Numbered from the stretch's first letter, positions 8,103 through 16,803 are shown. The stretch is DNA of 64,000 bases from Actinomyces sp. UMB0138 (GCF_002849225.1 NZ_PKMC01000001.1:832476-896475); one strand, 5' to 3'. Notes: generated from the letters alone by a model not told the origin. Program-made: numbers and translations.

Positions 8103-8486
8103 TTACTTAGCAGCCGGAGCGTTTACGTCTTCGGGCAGAGCCTTCTTTGCGGTGTCAACCAAGGAAGCGAAGGCAGCCGGTTCGCTGACGGCCAGTTCGG
8201 CCAGCATGCGCCGGTCAACCTCAACCTCGGCCAGGCGCAAGCCCTGCATGAAACGGTTGTAAGTCATGCCCTCGGCGCGGCATGCAGCGTTGATACGCTG
8301 GATCCACAGCCTGCGGAAGTTACCCTTACGCTTCTTACGGTCCTTGTAGTTGTAGACCATTGAGTGGGTAACTTGTTCCTTCGCCTTACGGTAGAGGCGG
8401 GAACGCTGTCCCCTGTAGCCAGATGCCCGATCCAGGGTGGTGCGACGCTTCTTACGAGCGTTGACAGACCTCTTGACACGTGCCAT
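8103..8486 (-). CDS. rplT: 50S ribosomal protein L20
   Basis: A 127-residue basic protein with the full L20 pattern: [15 protein letters not shown] start, the [16 protein letters not shown] region and [11 protein letters not shown]20 is a primary 23S rRNA binder needed for early 50S assembly; in other bacteria it autoregulates the infC operon. AGGAGAACATACTA precedes the ATG. Third gene of the infC operon. Confidence 0.98.
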   Translation of the reverse strand: MARVKRSVNARKKRRTTLDRASGYRGQRSRLYRKAKEQVTHSMVYNYKDRKKRKGNFRRLWIQRINAACRAEGMTYNRFMQGLRLAEVEVDRRMLAELAVSEPAAFASLVDTAKKALPEDVNAPAAK

Positions 8487-8516
8487 TAGTATGTTCTCCT
8501 TTTATTCTTAAAAGCT

Positions 8517-8711
8517 TTAGATGCCCAGCTGACGCCTTGCGTGGCGAGTCATTGCGGGGTTCATGACGGTGTCCTTGGACAGGCGACGCTTACGCTTGGA
8601 GGACTTGACCTCTAGCAAGTGGCGCTTGTTGGGGTGCTCGTGCATGAGCTTGCCGGATCCGGTCACGCGGAACCGCTTCTTTGCACCAGAGTGCGTCTTC
8701 ATTTTCGGCAT
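8517..8711 (-). CDS. rpmI: 50S ribosomal protein L35
   Basis: A 64-residue basic protein with the L35 signature [14 protein letters not shown] followed by [16 protein letters not shown]. Structural protein of the large ribosomal subunit. Ribosome binding site AAGGACACGAA before the ATG. Lies between infC and rplT as in most bacteria. Confidence 0.98.
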   Translation of the reverse strand: MPKMKTHSGAKKRFRVTGSGKLMHEHPNKRHLLEVKSSKRKRRLSKDTVMNPAMTRHARRQLGI

Positions 8712-8773
8712 TTCGTGTCCTTGTCTATTGCGGCAAAGCCGCGTTGTATCTAGGAAATTTTTGCTTTAGGAGG

Positions 8774-9412
8774 CTAGTCTTGCTGTTCTTTTGCAGCTGC
8801 CGCAGCGCGGGCTGCTTTACGAGCGTCTTTTTCAGCCTGACGGTTACGCTTCACAGGACGACCATCCTGGTGAGACCTACGCTGCTGCGATTTGGCCATC
8901 TTCTTGCGCTTTACCGGACCGAGCACCATAGTCATGTTGCGCCCATCCTGACGAGGCATGGATTCAACGGTGCCCAATTCCGACACGTCATCTGCAAGAC
9001 GTTCCAACAGTTTCACACCAAGTTCGGGACGAGACTGCTCACGTCCACGGAACATGATCATGACCTTTACCTTGTCGCCACCATTCAGGAAGCGTTCGAC
9101 ATGCCCCCTCTTGGTTTCATAGTCGTGTTCGTCAATCTTCAGGCGGAAACGAATCTCTTTCAGCTGCGTATTGGCCTGGTTACGACGTGCCTCACGAGCC
9201 TTCTGTGCGGCCTCGTACTTGTACTTGCCGTAATCCATGAGCTTCGCAACCGGCGGCTTAGCGTTGGGAGCGACCTCGACTAGGTCAAGACCAGCCTCCT
9301 GGGCTAGATGCAGCGCCTGATCGACGCGAACGACGCCGACTTGCTCGGCCGAAGGGCCAACTAGGCGGACCTCAGGGACGCGAATGCGATCATTAATTCG
9401 TAGCTCGCTGAT
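8774..9412 (-). CDS. infC: Translation initiation factor IF-3, with a non-canonical ATC start
   Basis: The 212-residue IF-3 binds the 30S subunit and enforces correct start-codon choice. An ATG-initiated frame (9238) begins only at [11 protein letters not shown], in the middle of the protein. Reading further upstream gives the conserved N-domain ([18 protein letters not shown], then a VDQAL and [13 protein letters not shown] stretch) with no ATG, GTG or TTG before it. The frame reaches two ATC codons (9415-9413 and 9412-9410); AAGGAG ends 5 bases before the second, which I take as the start. Rare AUU/AUC starts are an established autoregulation device of infC. The C-terminal tail is Lys/Ala-rich. 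A leader with a terminator-like hairpin precedes the gene. Confidence 0.93.
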   Translation of the reverse strand: MSELRINDRIRVPEVRLVGPSAEQVGVVRVDQALHLAQEAGLDLVEVAPNAKPPVAKLMDYGKYKYEAAQKAREARRNQANTQLKEIRFRLKIDEHDYETKRGHVERFLNGGDKVKVMIMFRGREQSRPELGVKLLERLADDVSELGTVESMPRQDGRNMTMVLGPVKRKKMAKSQQRRSHQDGRPVKRNRQAEKDARKAARAAAAAKEQQD

Positions 9413-9444
9413 GATTACTCCTTGACTATTTGAGTGGTGGCACG

Positions 9445-9477
9445 AAAAAACCTCCGCACCAAACGCATGCGGAGGTT
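9445..9477 (-). terminator. Terminator-like attenuator hairpin in the infC leader
   Basis: A perfect 10-bp stem (9449-9458 with 9468-9477) followed on the minus strand by six T, about 32 bases upstream of the infC start. A strong intrinsic terminator just in front of a ribosomal-protein operon suggests transcription attenuation. I did not see an obvious competing antiterminator. Confidence 0.75.
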
Positions 9478-9523
9478 ACCCATATCAGCCTTTTTGGCTA
9501 CCCGGACCCATGTTGGTTCCAAG

Positions 9524-9559
9524 GTGGGATCGCTCCACTTACGCACCGGTCTAACCGGT
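9524..9559 (-). promoter_or_regulatory. Structured 5' leader of the infC operon
   Basis: Two further hairpins upstream of the attenuator: GTGGGA-TCGC-TCCAC (9524-9538, one bulge) and ACCGGT-CTA-ACCGGT (9545-9559). With the attenuator they form a leader of roughly 160 bases that could sense a ribosomal protein or IF-3. A TAGTAT box at about 9575 on the minus strand may be the -10 element. The gene-free gap 9413-9619 is filled by this leader and promoter. Confidence 0.5.
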
Positions 9560-9604
9560 TGTTGACTTAATACTAGCAAAAGACTGCCGGTACGAAAAGG
9601 TAGT

Positions 9605-9620
9605 AGCGGGTGGTACCGCT
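9605..9620 (-). terminator. Weak hairpin at the end of the SseB-family gene
   Basis: AGCGG/CCGCT stem of 5 bp overlapping the last base of the stop codon, followed on the minus strand by a short T-containing tract. Low-confidence terminator. Confidence 0.3.
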
Positions 9621-10267
9621 CACCTCAGTACGGGGATCAGGTGCAGTGGAGCACATCTTGCAACAACCATCTGATCTTGCCCGAGGACGGCGCATGCCCT
9701 GGTCGCATCTTCTTTAGACTCGGCCTCAAAACGAAGCAGAGTCGCTCCCGTAGCAGTCGCGGAAAAGCGTAGGAAATGGCACCCGAAGTGGGCGCATACC
9801 TGCCGCACATGGTTATGCAATTGCTCATCTTCAGTAGGTGGAAGCCAGGTATCCCCCGCAGCCAGAGCCATGAGGGCTGGTTCCGGCAGTACTATTCCTG
9901 CGGGTGGATCTACCACCAGTAGTGCGTTTGCACTGATTGCAAGTAGCGCGATCCTTTTACCGGGCAACGGGATGGGACGATGGTTAGGAAAACACCCCTC
10001 TAGCTCGGTGAGACTCGTAAAAGCTGCCAAGCCGACACCGTCGTCAGGAAGCACGAAGGTAGCGAACTTGGGCGTCTGACATTCACCGTCGCCTACCTTC
10101 GGGTTGATGGCAAGAAGAAGACGTTCGCCCTCACACAGAGCCCGTTGGAACGCCCGTGCTCCCTGGCGCATGGCTTGCACTAGCGCGGCAGGCGCACTGC
10201 CGTCATCGCTGCGGTCCACCTGGTAGCTGAGTCGCTTTGACACCTTCTGCCTCTGGGAGGAATCCAC
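9620..10267 (-). CDS. SseB-family protein
   Basis: A 215-residue soluble protein whose middle part (PKFATFVLPDDGVGLAAFTS, then ELEGCF and ALLVVDPPAGIVL) resembles the SseB N-terminal domain found in many actinobacterial proteins of unknown role; the name comes from a Salmonella secretion protein and does not imply secretion here. Genes of this kind often sit next to hisA/priA in actinobacteria. The GTG start overlaps the priA TAG stop by one base (TAGTG), with GGGAGG upstream, so the two are co-translated. Confidence 0.7.
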   Translation of the reverse strand: MDSSQRQKVSKRLSYQVDRSDDGSAPAALVQAMRQGARAFQRALCEGERLLLAINPKVGDGECQTPKFATFVLPDDGVGLAAFTSLTELEGCFPNHRPIPLPGKRIALLAISANALLVVDPPAGIVLPEPALMALAAGDTWLPPTEDEQLHNHVRQVCAHFGCHFLRFSATATGATLLRFEAESKEDATRACAVLGQDQMVVARCAPLHLIPVLR

Positions 10268-10986
10268 TAGGCAACCTCCCGCGCGGCAGCGAGCGCCTGT
10301 TCCAGCGTAAATGCACCCTGATAAAGTGCCTTGCCTACAATCAATCCCTCGACGCTGCCCAGTGCAGCAATGGCCTTTATATCCTCTATCGAGGAGATGC
10401 CGCCGGAAGAGACAATGGCCGCGTCAGTGCGGGCAGCTACCTCTTCCAGCAACGGAAGATTCGGGCCGGACATCATGCCGTCGCGGGAGACATCGGTCAC
10501 CACGTAGCGGGCGCAGCCGGCTTCGTTCAAGAAATCAATAACCTCAAATACATCCCCGCCCTGGCGCTTCGTGCCCCTGGCAGCAAGAGTGTGCCCGTGC
10601 ACATCCAGGCCCACCGCTACCCGCGGACCGTAAGAGCGGATTATCTGCTTGGTCCATTCCAAGTCTTCTAGCACCACGGTCGACAGGTTTACGCGAGTTG
10701 CCCCCACGGACAGAGCCCGTCGAATTGAGGATTCGTCGGCAATGCCGCCAGACATCTGGATTTTTACATCCAATTCGCCAGCTATCTGCGCCAGCAGCGG
10801 CGCATTGGAGCCGCGACCAAACGCAGCATCCAAATCAACTAAATGGATCCACCCAGTACCGGCAGCAATGAACTGTTCTGCCACCTCTTTTGGTGAACCG
10901 TACTGATTCTCCTTGTCAACGCTCCCCCGCGACAGGCGCACCGCCTGCCCCGCCTCAACATCAACTGCGGGAAGAATATCTAGCAT
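10267..10986 (-). CDS. priA: PriA/HisA-type phosphoribosyl isomerase
   Basis: A 239-residue (beta/alpha)8 barrel. In actinobacteria PriA catalyses the Amadori isomerisation of both ProFAR (histidine pathway) and PRA (tryptophan pathway). Seen: LLPAVDV-like start with acid D9, the phosphate loops SGGIAD (79-84) and SSGGIS, VVTDVSRDG with the second acid D165, and VGKALY. Around the substrate loop, RGT (137-139) aligns with RGW of the Mycobacterium tuberculosis enzyme: the Arg used for PRA is kept, the Trp used for ProFAR is Thr. The start is the ATG at 10986, overlapping the hisH stop as TAATG with GGGAG before it; the longer frame is not supported. Confidence 0.9.
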   Translation of the reverse strand: MLDILPAVDVEAGQAVRLSRGSVDKENQYGSPKEVAEQFIAAGTGWIHLVDLDAAFGRGSNAPLLAQIAGELDVKIQMSGGIADESSIRRALSVGATRVNLSTVVLEDLEWTKQIIRSYGPRVAVGLDVHGHTLAARGTKRQGGDVFEVIDFLNEAGCARYVVTDVSRDGMMSGPNLPLLEEVAARTDAAIVSSGGISSIEDIKAIAALGSVEGLIVGKALYQGAFTLEQALAAAREVA

Positions 10987-11600
10987 TATTTCTCCCTTAC
11001 CCTCATAAGCCATTTTGAGATGATCTGCTGGCCTACTTCTCCGCTGCAGTGAGGCAGGAATTGCAGTCCAACTAGGGCCCCATTTTCTACCGCTGCAACC
11101 AGCTTTTCTTGGCCCGTCGTCATAGTGGTTAGGGGCGGTTTCAAAGGGCCAGGCCCCAGCAGCGTAGCCGGATCAGTGTGAGCGGCATATGCGGACGGGA
11201 AACTAAGTGGCTCACCGTTTAGATCGCCAATCAAAGGACTCTTCGACGGTTCCACCCGAAGATGCTGCTCGCTAAAATTGCGCCTATTGACGTTGCCGGG
11301 CCACTGCGCCAGGCTGCCGCCCTCTAAGTCCTCAACGTTCTCGAACAAGAGGTGCATAGGGCTGCCCACAACCAAAACGTGCCTTCCGCCGGCTAACCGG
11401 CGGTCCAGCAAGTAGTCCAAGCGCGCGGAAGAAAAATAGTCTGCAAGAGCCTGGTGACTATCTTCTCCGGCGATAACCAGCGCATCTGCCGCGAGCGCCT
11501 GACTGCCAGAAGGAGACAGATCTACTTGGCAACCTGCACTGGTTAATAAATCCTGCAGCCCTTTTGCTTCCTCGTGGAGCGGGAAGAAAGCAACGTTCAT
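10986..11600 (-). CDS. Degenerate HisH-like glutamine amidotransferase
   Basis: A 204-residue protein that aligns along its length with HisH, the glutaminase subunit of imidazole glycerol phosphate synthase: N-terminal NVAFFPL, LVIAGED, VLVVGSPMHLLF, the AQWPGNV segment and GALVGLQFLPHCSG. The catalytic residues are lost. The nucleophile Cys of the GVCVGM-type loop is Gly79, and the His and Glu of the QFHPE motif are Leu182 and His184. It therefore should not hydrolyse glutamine. No hisF, hisB, hisC or hisD is in the window. The gene overlaps its upstream neighbour by 4 bases (ATGA) and priA by 3 (TAATG), so it is still translated inside the unit. It may be decaying, or kept for a structural role. 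Confidence 0.75.
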   Translation of the reverse strand: MNVAFFPLHEEAKGLQDLLTSAGCQVDLSPSGSQALAADALVIAGEDSHQALADYFSSARLDYLLDRRLAGGRHVLVVGSPMHLLFENVEDLEGGSLAQWPGNVNRRNFSEQHLRVEPSKSPLIGDLNGEPLSFPSAYAAHTDPATLLGPGPLKPPLTTMTTGQEKLVAAVENGALVGLQFLPHCSGEVGQQIISKWLMRVREK

Positions 11601-12184
11601 TCGCCTTTTTTCTTTCGCCTCATAGCTTTGCGCAACGCTTTTAGTCCTGCCATTCGGCCCATGCGGGAGGCATCAATGTTTTCGTAGTCGGCGGGAGTAG
11701 ATTTTCCTAGCAACAGATCCTCCACGCGCCCATCGGCAGTGGAGATTACTAGCCCTGCCGGTAGGTCTGCCCCTTCGGCCCCCTTCTGGTAGCGTCTTGC
11801 GATCACCTGCCCGGAGACACCGGGTTCGCCCTGGTCCCCGTTCCCTAACCAACTAACCAGGAGCACGACTCCAAGCGGGGAGGTCTGTGAAAGCAGCTTT
11901 GCCAGTTCATCTGCTTTCTTCGGCATTGGCCGATCCGCTCCCAAAAGCGCATTTAGGTCGTCCTCGGGATCGGGTTCCACCTCGAGCCAAACGGCAGCCC
12001 CCGTATCAGTCATCAGCACCTGTCCAGGTAGAGATGACATTGCGAGAACTGCGGCTACGGCCTCGACAGAAGCCAGCGGCGTCATTACTAAAGCCACAGA
12101 GCGGGCATGCGAATCGGCCTCACCCATCTGCCCGGTCAGCTCGCGCAGCGCCTCATCCCAGTCGTCACCAATTTCCTCGCTCAT
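11597..12184 (-). CDS. Uncharacterised protein, first gene of the hisH-like/priA unit
   Basis: I do not recognise this 195-residue protein. Visible: an acidic N-terminus, an Ala/Val-rich stretch with MTPLASVEAVAAVLAM, an acidic EPDPEDDLNALL segment, a hydrophobic GVVLLVSWLGN strand, and a very basic C-terminus (RKAMRRKKK) that could bind RNA or DNA. There is no signal peptide or clear membrane segment. The ATG has AGGAGGGGAC upstream, one of the best ribosome binding sites here. It overlaps the hisH-like gene by 4 bases. In related actinobacteria the position before hisH is occupied by hisB, to which I see no similarity. Confidence 0.7.
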   Translation of the reverse strand: MSEEIGDDWDEALRELTGQMGEADSHARSVALVMTPLASVEAVAAVLAMSSLPGQVLMTDTGAAVWLEVEPDPEDDLNALLGADRPMPKKADELAKLLSQTSPLGVVLLVSWLGNGDQGEPGVSGQVIARRYQKGAEGADLPAGLVISTADGRVEDLLLGKSTPADYENIDASRMGRMAGLKALRKAMRRKKKGE

Positions 12185-12216
12185 GTCCCCTCCTGCCGGT
12201 AACCAATGTTCCTAGC

Positions 12217-13458
12217 CTAATCGTTTGCTGAGGCCAGCTCTTGCGCGACTGCCCTGGAGCGGTAACGCTCCGCCCCCAGCGAACCGGTTGCCATCTTGTT
12301 AATTATCATCGCGATGGCGCCGTCGCCGGTAACGTTGCAGGCAGTGCCGAAGGAGTCAATGGCTACATAGAGAGCTACCATCAGCCCGTACATCGGATCG
12401 GTAAATGCCAGCATGCCCTGCAGCACTCCTTGCGCTGCGGTAATTGCACCCCCCGGCACGCCCGGGGCAGCGATCATGGTAATTCCGAGCATGGCAATGA
12501 ATCCGGCATAGGTGCCGAAGGAAACGCTTACCCCGCTCATGTACAGGACAGCCATCGAGAAGGCCACGATCTTAACAGTCGAGCCAGCAAGATGAATGGT
12601 GGCGCACAACGGCACGGTAAAGGAAGCGACCTCGGTAGACACCCCGTTCTTTTCAGAACAGCGCAGCGTTACGGGAATGGTGGCTGCGGACGAAGCGGTG
12701 CCAAGCGCGGTCAGGTAGGCAGGCATCATGCGACCCAACGCCACCAATGGGTTGGTGCGGGCGATAACACCGGCGAGTAGGTACTGCAGGATCAGCATCA
12801 CGAAAGTTAGCAGGATAGAAACAATTACGATCTTAACCATTGCCACAATTACGGAGGCAATTTCGCCGGACTTAGTTAGGTTCATGAAGATGCCGAAAAT
12901 ATGCAGAGGCAGTAGCGGCACGATTGTCTTCTTGATCGTGGCCAACATGATGTTGCGGAATTCGCGCATGCCCTCACGCATTATTCGAGAATCCACCGAA
13001 GCCACCCCAATGCCAAGCAGGAAGGCAAGCACGAGGGCGGTAAACACGTCGAAGACGGGAGGAATAGTGAAGTCGTCCCCCAGTAGTGAAGAAACGGCTC
13101 CCCCCGGTGCCCCAAGTTTCACCATCTTCTGCCCCGCCAGCAGACTGGGATATAGCGCCTTTGTCACAAAGTAGGTGGCAAAGCCCGCAAAGAGAGTTGA
13201 CCCATAGGCAATCAAGGTGGTGATCAGTAGCCACTTCCCAGCGCTTGCCCCCAAATCCGCCAGCGCTGGCGCAACGAGGCCGACAATGATCAGTGGAACC
13301 ACAAATCCGAGGTACTGACCAAACACAGCATTGAAGGTAGCGAAAGGAACCACGAACCAGTTGGGTACGAACAGACCGAGTCCGATACCGGCTGCAATCG
13401 CGACCACCACCCAGAACAGCAGCGTACGGAAGACCTTTGGCATCTTGATATGAGCCAT
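12217..13458 (-). CDS. Dicarboxylate/amino acid:cation symporter (DAACS family)
   Basis: A 413-residue membrane transporter with about eight transmembrane segments and two re-entrant loops, family of GltP/GltT/SstT. Seen: the Ser-rich re-entrant loop GTASSAATIP, the AAPGVPGG segment, and in the last helix DSFGTACNVTGDGA, equivalent to the D-x-x-x-T-x-x-N-x-x-GD substrate and sodium site. It imports acidic or small neutral amino acids or dicarboxylates with Na+ or H+; the exact substrate is not predictable. A TTG at 13482 gives the longest frame, but the ATG at 13458 has GGAGAG nine bases upstream and is preferred. Divergent from lipB. Confidence 0.9.
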   Translation of the reverse strand: MAHIKMPKVFRTLLFWVVVAIAAGIGLGLFVPNWFVVPFATFNAVFGQYLGFVVPLIIVGLVAPALADLGASAGKWLLITTLIAYGSTLFAGFATYFVTKALYPSLLAGQKMVKLGAPGGAVSSLLGDDFTIPPVFDVFTALVLAFLLGIGVASVDSRIMREGMREFRNIMLATIKKTIVPLLPLHIFGIFMNLTKSGEIASVIVAMVKIVIVSILLTFVMLILQYLLAGVIARTNPLVALGRMMPAYLTALGTASSAATIPVTLRCSEKNGVSTEVASFTVPLCATIHLAGSTVKIVAFSMAVLYMSGVSVSFGTYAGFIAMLGITMIAAPGVPGGAITAAQGVLQGMLAFTDPMYGLMVALYVAIDSFGTACNVTGDGAIAMIINKMATGSLGAERYRSRAVAQELASAND

Positions 13459-13613
13459 GAATTTATCTCTCCATATAGACAAAGGGGCAAATTACACTGT
13501 AAATTCCACGTTCGCGGTTATCGCCCTCAACCATCATATGAAACTTTTCCTCTCAGATAGCGTGCATGATATGGCCCACTTCTCCCCCGCATGCCCCAGC
13601 GGTAGCCGACCGG

Positions 13614-13619
13614 TAACAT
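13614..13619 (+). promoter_or_regulatory. Putative -10 box of a leaderless promoter (lipB)
   Basis: TAACAT, 7 bases before the GTG start of lipB at 13627; no ribosome binding site lies between. The rest of the 13459-13626 gap is the divergent promoter region and shows no gene. Confidence 0.45.
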
Positions 13620-13626
13620 TAACCGC

Positions 13627-14274
13627 GTGCGAATCGTAAATCTTCTAGACCGCGGACCAATCGACTACTTGGAAGGGGATCGCACGCAGCGGCAAATCCA
13701 CGCCGAGGTGGCAGCCGGGCGCAGCGAAGACACCCTGATCCTGCAAGAGTTTAAGCCGACCTGGACTGCTGGACGGCGAACCAAGCCCCAAGACATTCCG
13801 GATACCACTATCCCGGTAATCGAAATGGATCGCGGCGGCTCTGTCACCTGGCACGGACCGGGGCAACTAGTGTGCTATCCCGTAGTCAAACTCGCCGAGC
13901 CTATAGATGTGGTCAAGTTTGTCCGCAACATCGAAACTGGCGTACGCCGTTGCATAGAAGATAACTGGCATATAAAAACGGACATTGTAAAAGGGCGCTC
14001 CGGGGTGTGGATTCTGCGGCCAGGCATGCAAGATCGAAAAATCTGCGCCATCGGCGTCAAGACTGCACTTGGCACCACGATGCACGGCCTCGCCCTGAAC
14101 TCCTACCCGGACATCGAATCCGGCTTCGGCAAGATTATTCCCTGCGGCCTAGCGGACGCCGGGGTCACTTCTCTTGAAGTCGAAGGAGCGCATGTATCCT
14201 TGCCAGACGTCGCCAAGGCCCTCGTGCCCGCCCTGGAAGAGGCACTCCAAGAAAACCGACAGGCAGGAAACTAA
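13627..14274 (+). CDS. lipB: Octanoyltransferase LipB
   Basis: A 215-residue enzyme that moves the octanoyl group from acyl-carrier protein to the lipoyl domains of 2-oxoacid dehydrogenases and the glycine cleavage H protein, the first step of endogenous lipoate synthesis. Seen: RGGSVTWHGPGQ (69-80), KICAIGVK with Lys145, HGLALN and IIPCGL with the acyl-binding Cys173. The GTG start has a -10-like TAACAT 7 bases upstream and no ribosome binding site. Followed after 5 bases by lipA. Confidence 0.95.
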   Translation: MRIVNLLDRGPIDYLEGDRTQRQIHAEVAAGRSEDTLILQEFKPTWTAGRRTKPQDIPDTTIPVIEMDRGGSVTWHGPGQLVCYPVVKLAEPIDVVKFVRNIETGVRRCIEDNWHIKTDIVKGRSGVWILRPGMQDRKICAIGVKTALGTTMHGLALNSYPDIESGFGKIIPCGLADAGVTSLEVEGAHVSLPDVAKALVPALEEALQENRQAGN

Positions 14275-14279
14275 ACTAG

Positions 14280-15308
14280 ATGTCTACCGTTCCAGATCCT
14301 GAAGGCCGCAAGCTCCTTCGCATCGAGGTTAAGAACTCGCAAACCCCAATCGAGAAGAAGCCAGCTTGGATTAAGACCAAGGCGGTTAGCGGCAAGCGCT
14401 ACATGGAAATGCGCCAGCGCGTCCGAGACGCGGGCTCCCACACGGTATGTGCAGAAGCCGGTTGCCCCAATATCTTCGAATGTTGGGAAGACCGCGAGGC
14501 AACGTTCCTAATCGGCGGCGCCCTATGCACCCGCCGCTGCGACTTCTGCGATATTGCCACCGGCAAGCCCACAGAATACGACAAAGACGAACCTCGCCGC
14601 GTCGCCTCTGAAATCGCTGCCCTACAGCTCAACTACGCCACTGTTACCGGGGTCTCCCGTGACGATCTAGAGGACGGTGCCTCCTGGCTGTACGCCGAGA
14701 CCTGCCGGCAGATCCACCAGCAATCGCCCAGCACAGGGGTGGAGCTGCTGGTAGACGATTTCCGGGGCAAAGATGCTGCCCTCGACGAAGTGTTCTCTTC
14801 CAAGCCGGAAGTATTTGGACATAACCTCGAGACGGTGCCGCGCATCTTCAGGAAGATCCGCCCAGCATTTAGGTACGAACGGTCCCTAGAGGTGCTGCGC
14901 AAAGCCCACGACGCCGGACTGATCACCAAGTCCAACTTCATCCTGGGAATGGGCGAAACTACTGCCGAAATTGTGGAGGCGATGAAGGACATGCGCTCCG
15001 CGGAGGTAGACCTGCTGACCATTACCCAGTATCTGCGTCCCTCGCCCCTCCACCACCCCATCGACAGATGGGTAAAGCCAAAGGAATTCGTAGAACTCTC
15101 TAAGATCGCCTACGATCTGGGCTTTAAAGGGGTAATGTCCGGGCCGATGGTGCGCTCGTCCTACCGTGCTGGACGCCTGTGGGCCAAAGCGATGCGCGCC
15201 AACGGTAGCCCGCTCACGCCCGAACAGGAACGGCTGTACTTTGAGGGCACTACCCGCCAGGAAGCCTCAACGCTCCTGGCGGACAACCCCGCCCTCGCTA
15301 ACGCTTAG
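14280..15308 (+). CDS. lipA: Lipoyl synthase LipA
   Basis: A 342-residue radical-SAM enzyme that inserts two sulfurs into the octanoyl chain. Both iron-sulfur clusters are visible: the auxiliary cluster C57-C62-C68 in [12 protein letters not shown] and the SAM cluster C83-C87-C90 in CTRRCDFC. The C-terminal RSSYRAG carries the Arg-Ser-Ser-Tyr motif that ligates the sacrificial cluster. Operon with lipB. The TAG stop forms the tetramer TTAG with the stop of the convergent acyl-CoA ligase gene. Confidence 0.97.
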   Translation: MSTVPDPEGRKLLRIEVKNSQTPIEKKPAWIKTKAVSGKRYMEMRQRVRDAGSHTVCAEAGCPNIFECWEDREATFLIGGALCTRRCDFCDIATGKPTEYDKDEPRRVASEIAALQLNYATVTGVSRDDLEDGASWLYAETCRQIHQQSPSTGVELLVDDFRGKDAALDEVFSSKPEVFGHNLETVPRIFRKIRPAFRYERSLEVLRKAHDAGLITKSNFILGMGETTAEIVEAMKDMRSAEVDLLTITQYLRPSPLHHPIDRWVKPKEFVELSKIAYDLGFKGVMSGPMVRSSYRAGRLWAKAMRANGSPLTPEQERLYFEGTTRQEASTLLADNPALANA

Positions 15309-16780
15309 ACCAGTTTCGCAGCGGCCCTGCGGTCATGCTTGCCCGTGGGGCCGAGCGGAATCTGATCTACCAGTACCAGCTTTCGCGGCAGTTTAAACCG
15401 GGCAATATATTTCTCTGCCCAGTTTCTGACCTGTTCTAACGAGGGCGGATTCTGCCCCGGGACAGCGACCACGGCTATGGTCTCTCCCCACTTCGGGTCC
15501 GCAGCTCCGACCGTGCACCAATCTTTTAGTCCGGCAATGCCCGCGAGCGCCCGGTCTACTTCGGCGGGGTGAATGTTCTCTCCTCCCGAAATTACGATCT
15601 CTTTGGAACGGCCGACAATAGTGAGTAGGCCCTCTTCGTCCCAATGGCCTACATCGCCGGTAGCCAAGGGGGCTTCTTCAAGCACTATCTGCCCCTGCCG
15701 TAGCCATCTACTTACCACGTTGGGCCCGCTGATTGTCAGCTCCCCATCTACCCCGGGTTCGGTTACGGGCTCGCCGGAATCGTCGCACACTTCCACCCGC
15801 GTGTAGGGGAATGCGCGCCCGGCCGCAATGGGATGGTCGGCAAGAAGCCGCTGGGGCAAACAGGTACAGGTGGCCGCCGCCTCGGTCATTCCCCACACGT
15901 GGATCGGGGTAAGCCCAACGCTAATCATCTGGAGCGCCAGATCCCTGTCCAACGGCGATCCTCCCACGAGCGGAATTCTAAAGTCAGGCAGGTCTTTTGC
16001 GGTGAAATCCGGCTGAGAACACAGCGCCTTGAACATTGTCGGGACAGCGAACATAGTATTCACATGCCACTTCTTCAACGTTTGCACTAATTCGGCGGGG
16101 CGGAATGCTGGCACGATCACTACTGTGCCGCCGCTACAGAACAGATCAGTAGACAGCCCGTTGAAGCCACCAATGTGGGACAGCGGCACAGCTACCGCCA
16201 ACGTGTCGCGTCGATCGTAGCCAAAACCTTCCCTAAGGTTCCGCCACCCCCACCAGAGATTGGCATGAGTCAGCACTGGCCCCTTAGGTTCACCGGTCGT
16301 ACCGGAAGTAAAAATGATAGCGGCAGGCGTATCCTCCGTGCACTCGACCGGCTGTGCCGTAATAGGGGAAAACCCGCCCAACCAATGCAGCCAATCCTGG
16401 CGAATAGGCACGACCTTTGCCTCCCACGAGTCACAATCAGCCCGATCCGTGAACACGAGCTTCGGCCGGGCCCTCCGCAGCAAATCCGTTACCTCGGCTC
16501 CAGAGAGGCGAACATTGATCGGATTTACAATTGCTCCTAACCAAGCGCATGCCGCATAAGTAAGCAGATGCAACGGGTGATTGGCACAAACTAACGAAAC
16601 CACGTCGCCAGCGTGCACGCCCTCACCGTCTAGAAAATTCGCCAAGCGAGACACTACCTCTAGGCTCTCTTCGGCGGTCAGCTGGCCTCCAGGAAAAACA
16701 AGGTTTACCTTGTCGGGTTCGCGAAATACTGCCCGCTTCAGATGGGAAACCGGAGAAAAATCTACATTTGAAAAAGACAT
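15305..16780 (-). CDS. AMP-forming acyl-CoA ligase (ANL superfamily)
   Basis: A 491-residue adenylating enzyme. Seen: the P-loop [12 protein letters not shown], the WGMTEAA adenine motif, the hinge aspartate in [11 protein letters not shown] followed by [20 protein letters not shown], and the C-terminal catalytic Lys in PTGKHDR. It activates a carboxylic acid with ATP and joins it to CoA. Length and the [10 protein letters not shown] segment fit medium-chain acid or o-succinylbenzoate (MenE-type) ligases; I cannot choose. The longest frame adds 33 residues without support; the ATG at 16780 has AAAGGTG before it. Convergent with lipA. Confidence 0.85.
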   Translation of the reverse strand: MSFSNVDFSPVSHLKRAVFREPDKVNLVFPGGQLTAEESLEVVSRLANFLDGEGVHAGDVVSLVCANHPLHLLTYAACAWLGAIVNPINVRLSGAEVTDLLRRARPKLVFTDRADCDSWEAKVVPIRQDWLHWLGGFSPITAQPVECTEDTPAAIIFTSGTTGEPKGPVLTHANLWWGWRNLREGFGYDRRDTLAVAVPLSHIGGFNGLSTDLFCSGGTVVIVPAFRPAELVQTLKKWHVNTMFAVPTMFKALCSQPDFTAKDLPDFRIPLVGGSPLDRDLALQMISVGLTPIHVWGMTEAAATCTCLPQRLLADHPIAAGRAFPYTRVEVCDDSGEPVTEPGVDGELTISGPNVVSRWLRQGQIVLEEAPLATGDVGHWDEEGLLTIVGRSKEIVISGGENIHPAEVDRALAGIAGLKDWCTVGAADPKWGETIAVVAVPGQNPPSLEQVRNWAEKYIARFKLPRKLVLVDQIPLGPTGKHDRRAAAKLV

Positions 16781-16803
16781 GCGCGCACCTTTCAGCCAAT
16801 ACA

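Noticed and set aside
13459..13626. Possible riboswitch or small RNA in the symporter-lipB gap
   Set aside because: No stable stem or known riboswitch core is visible; treated as a divergent promoter region.
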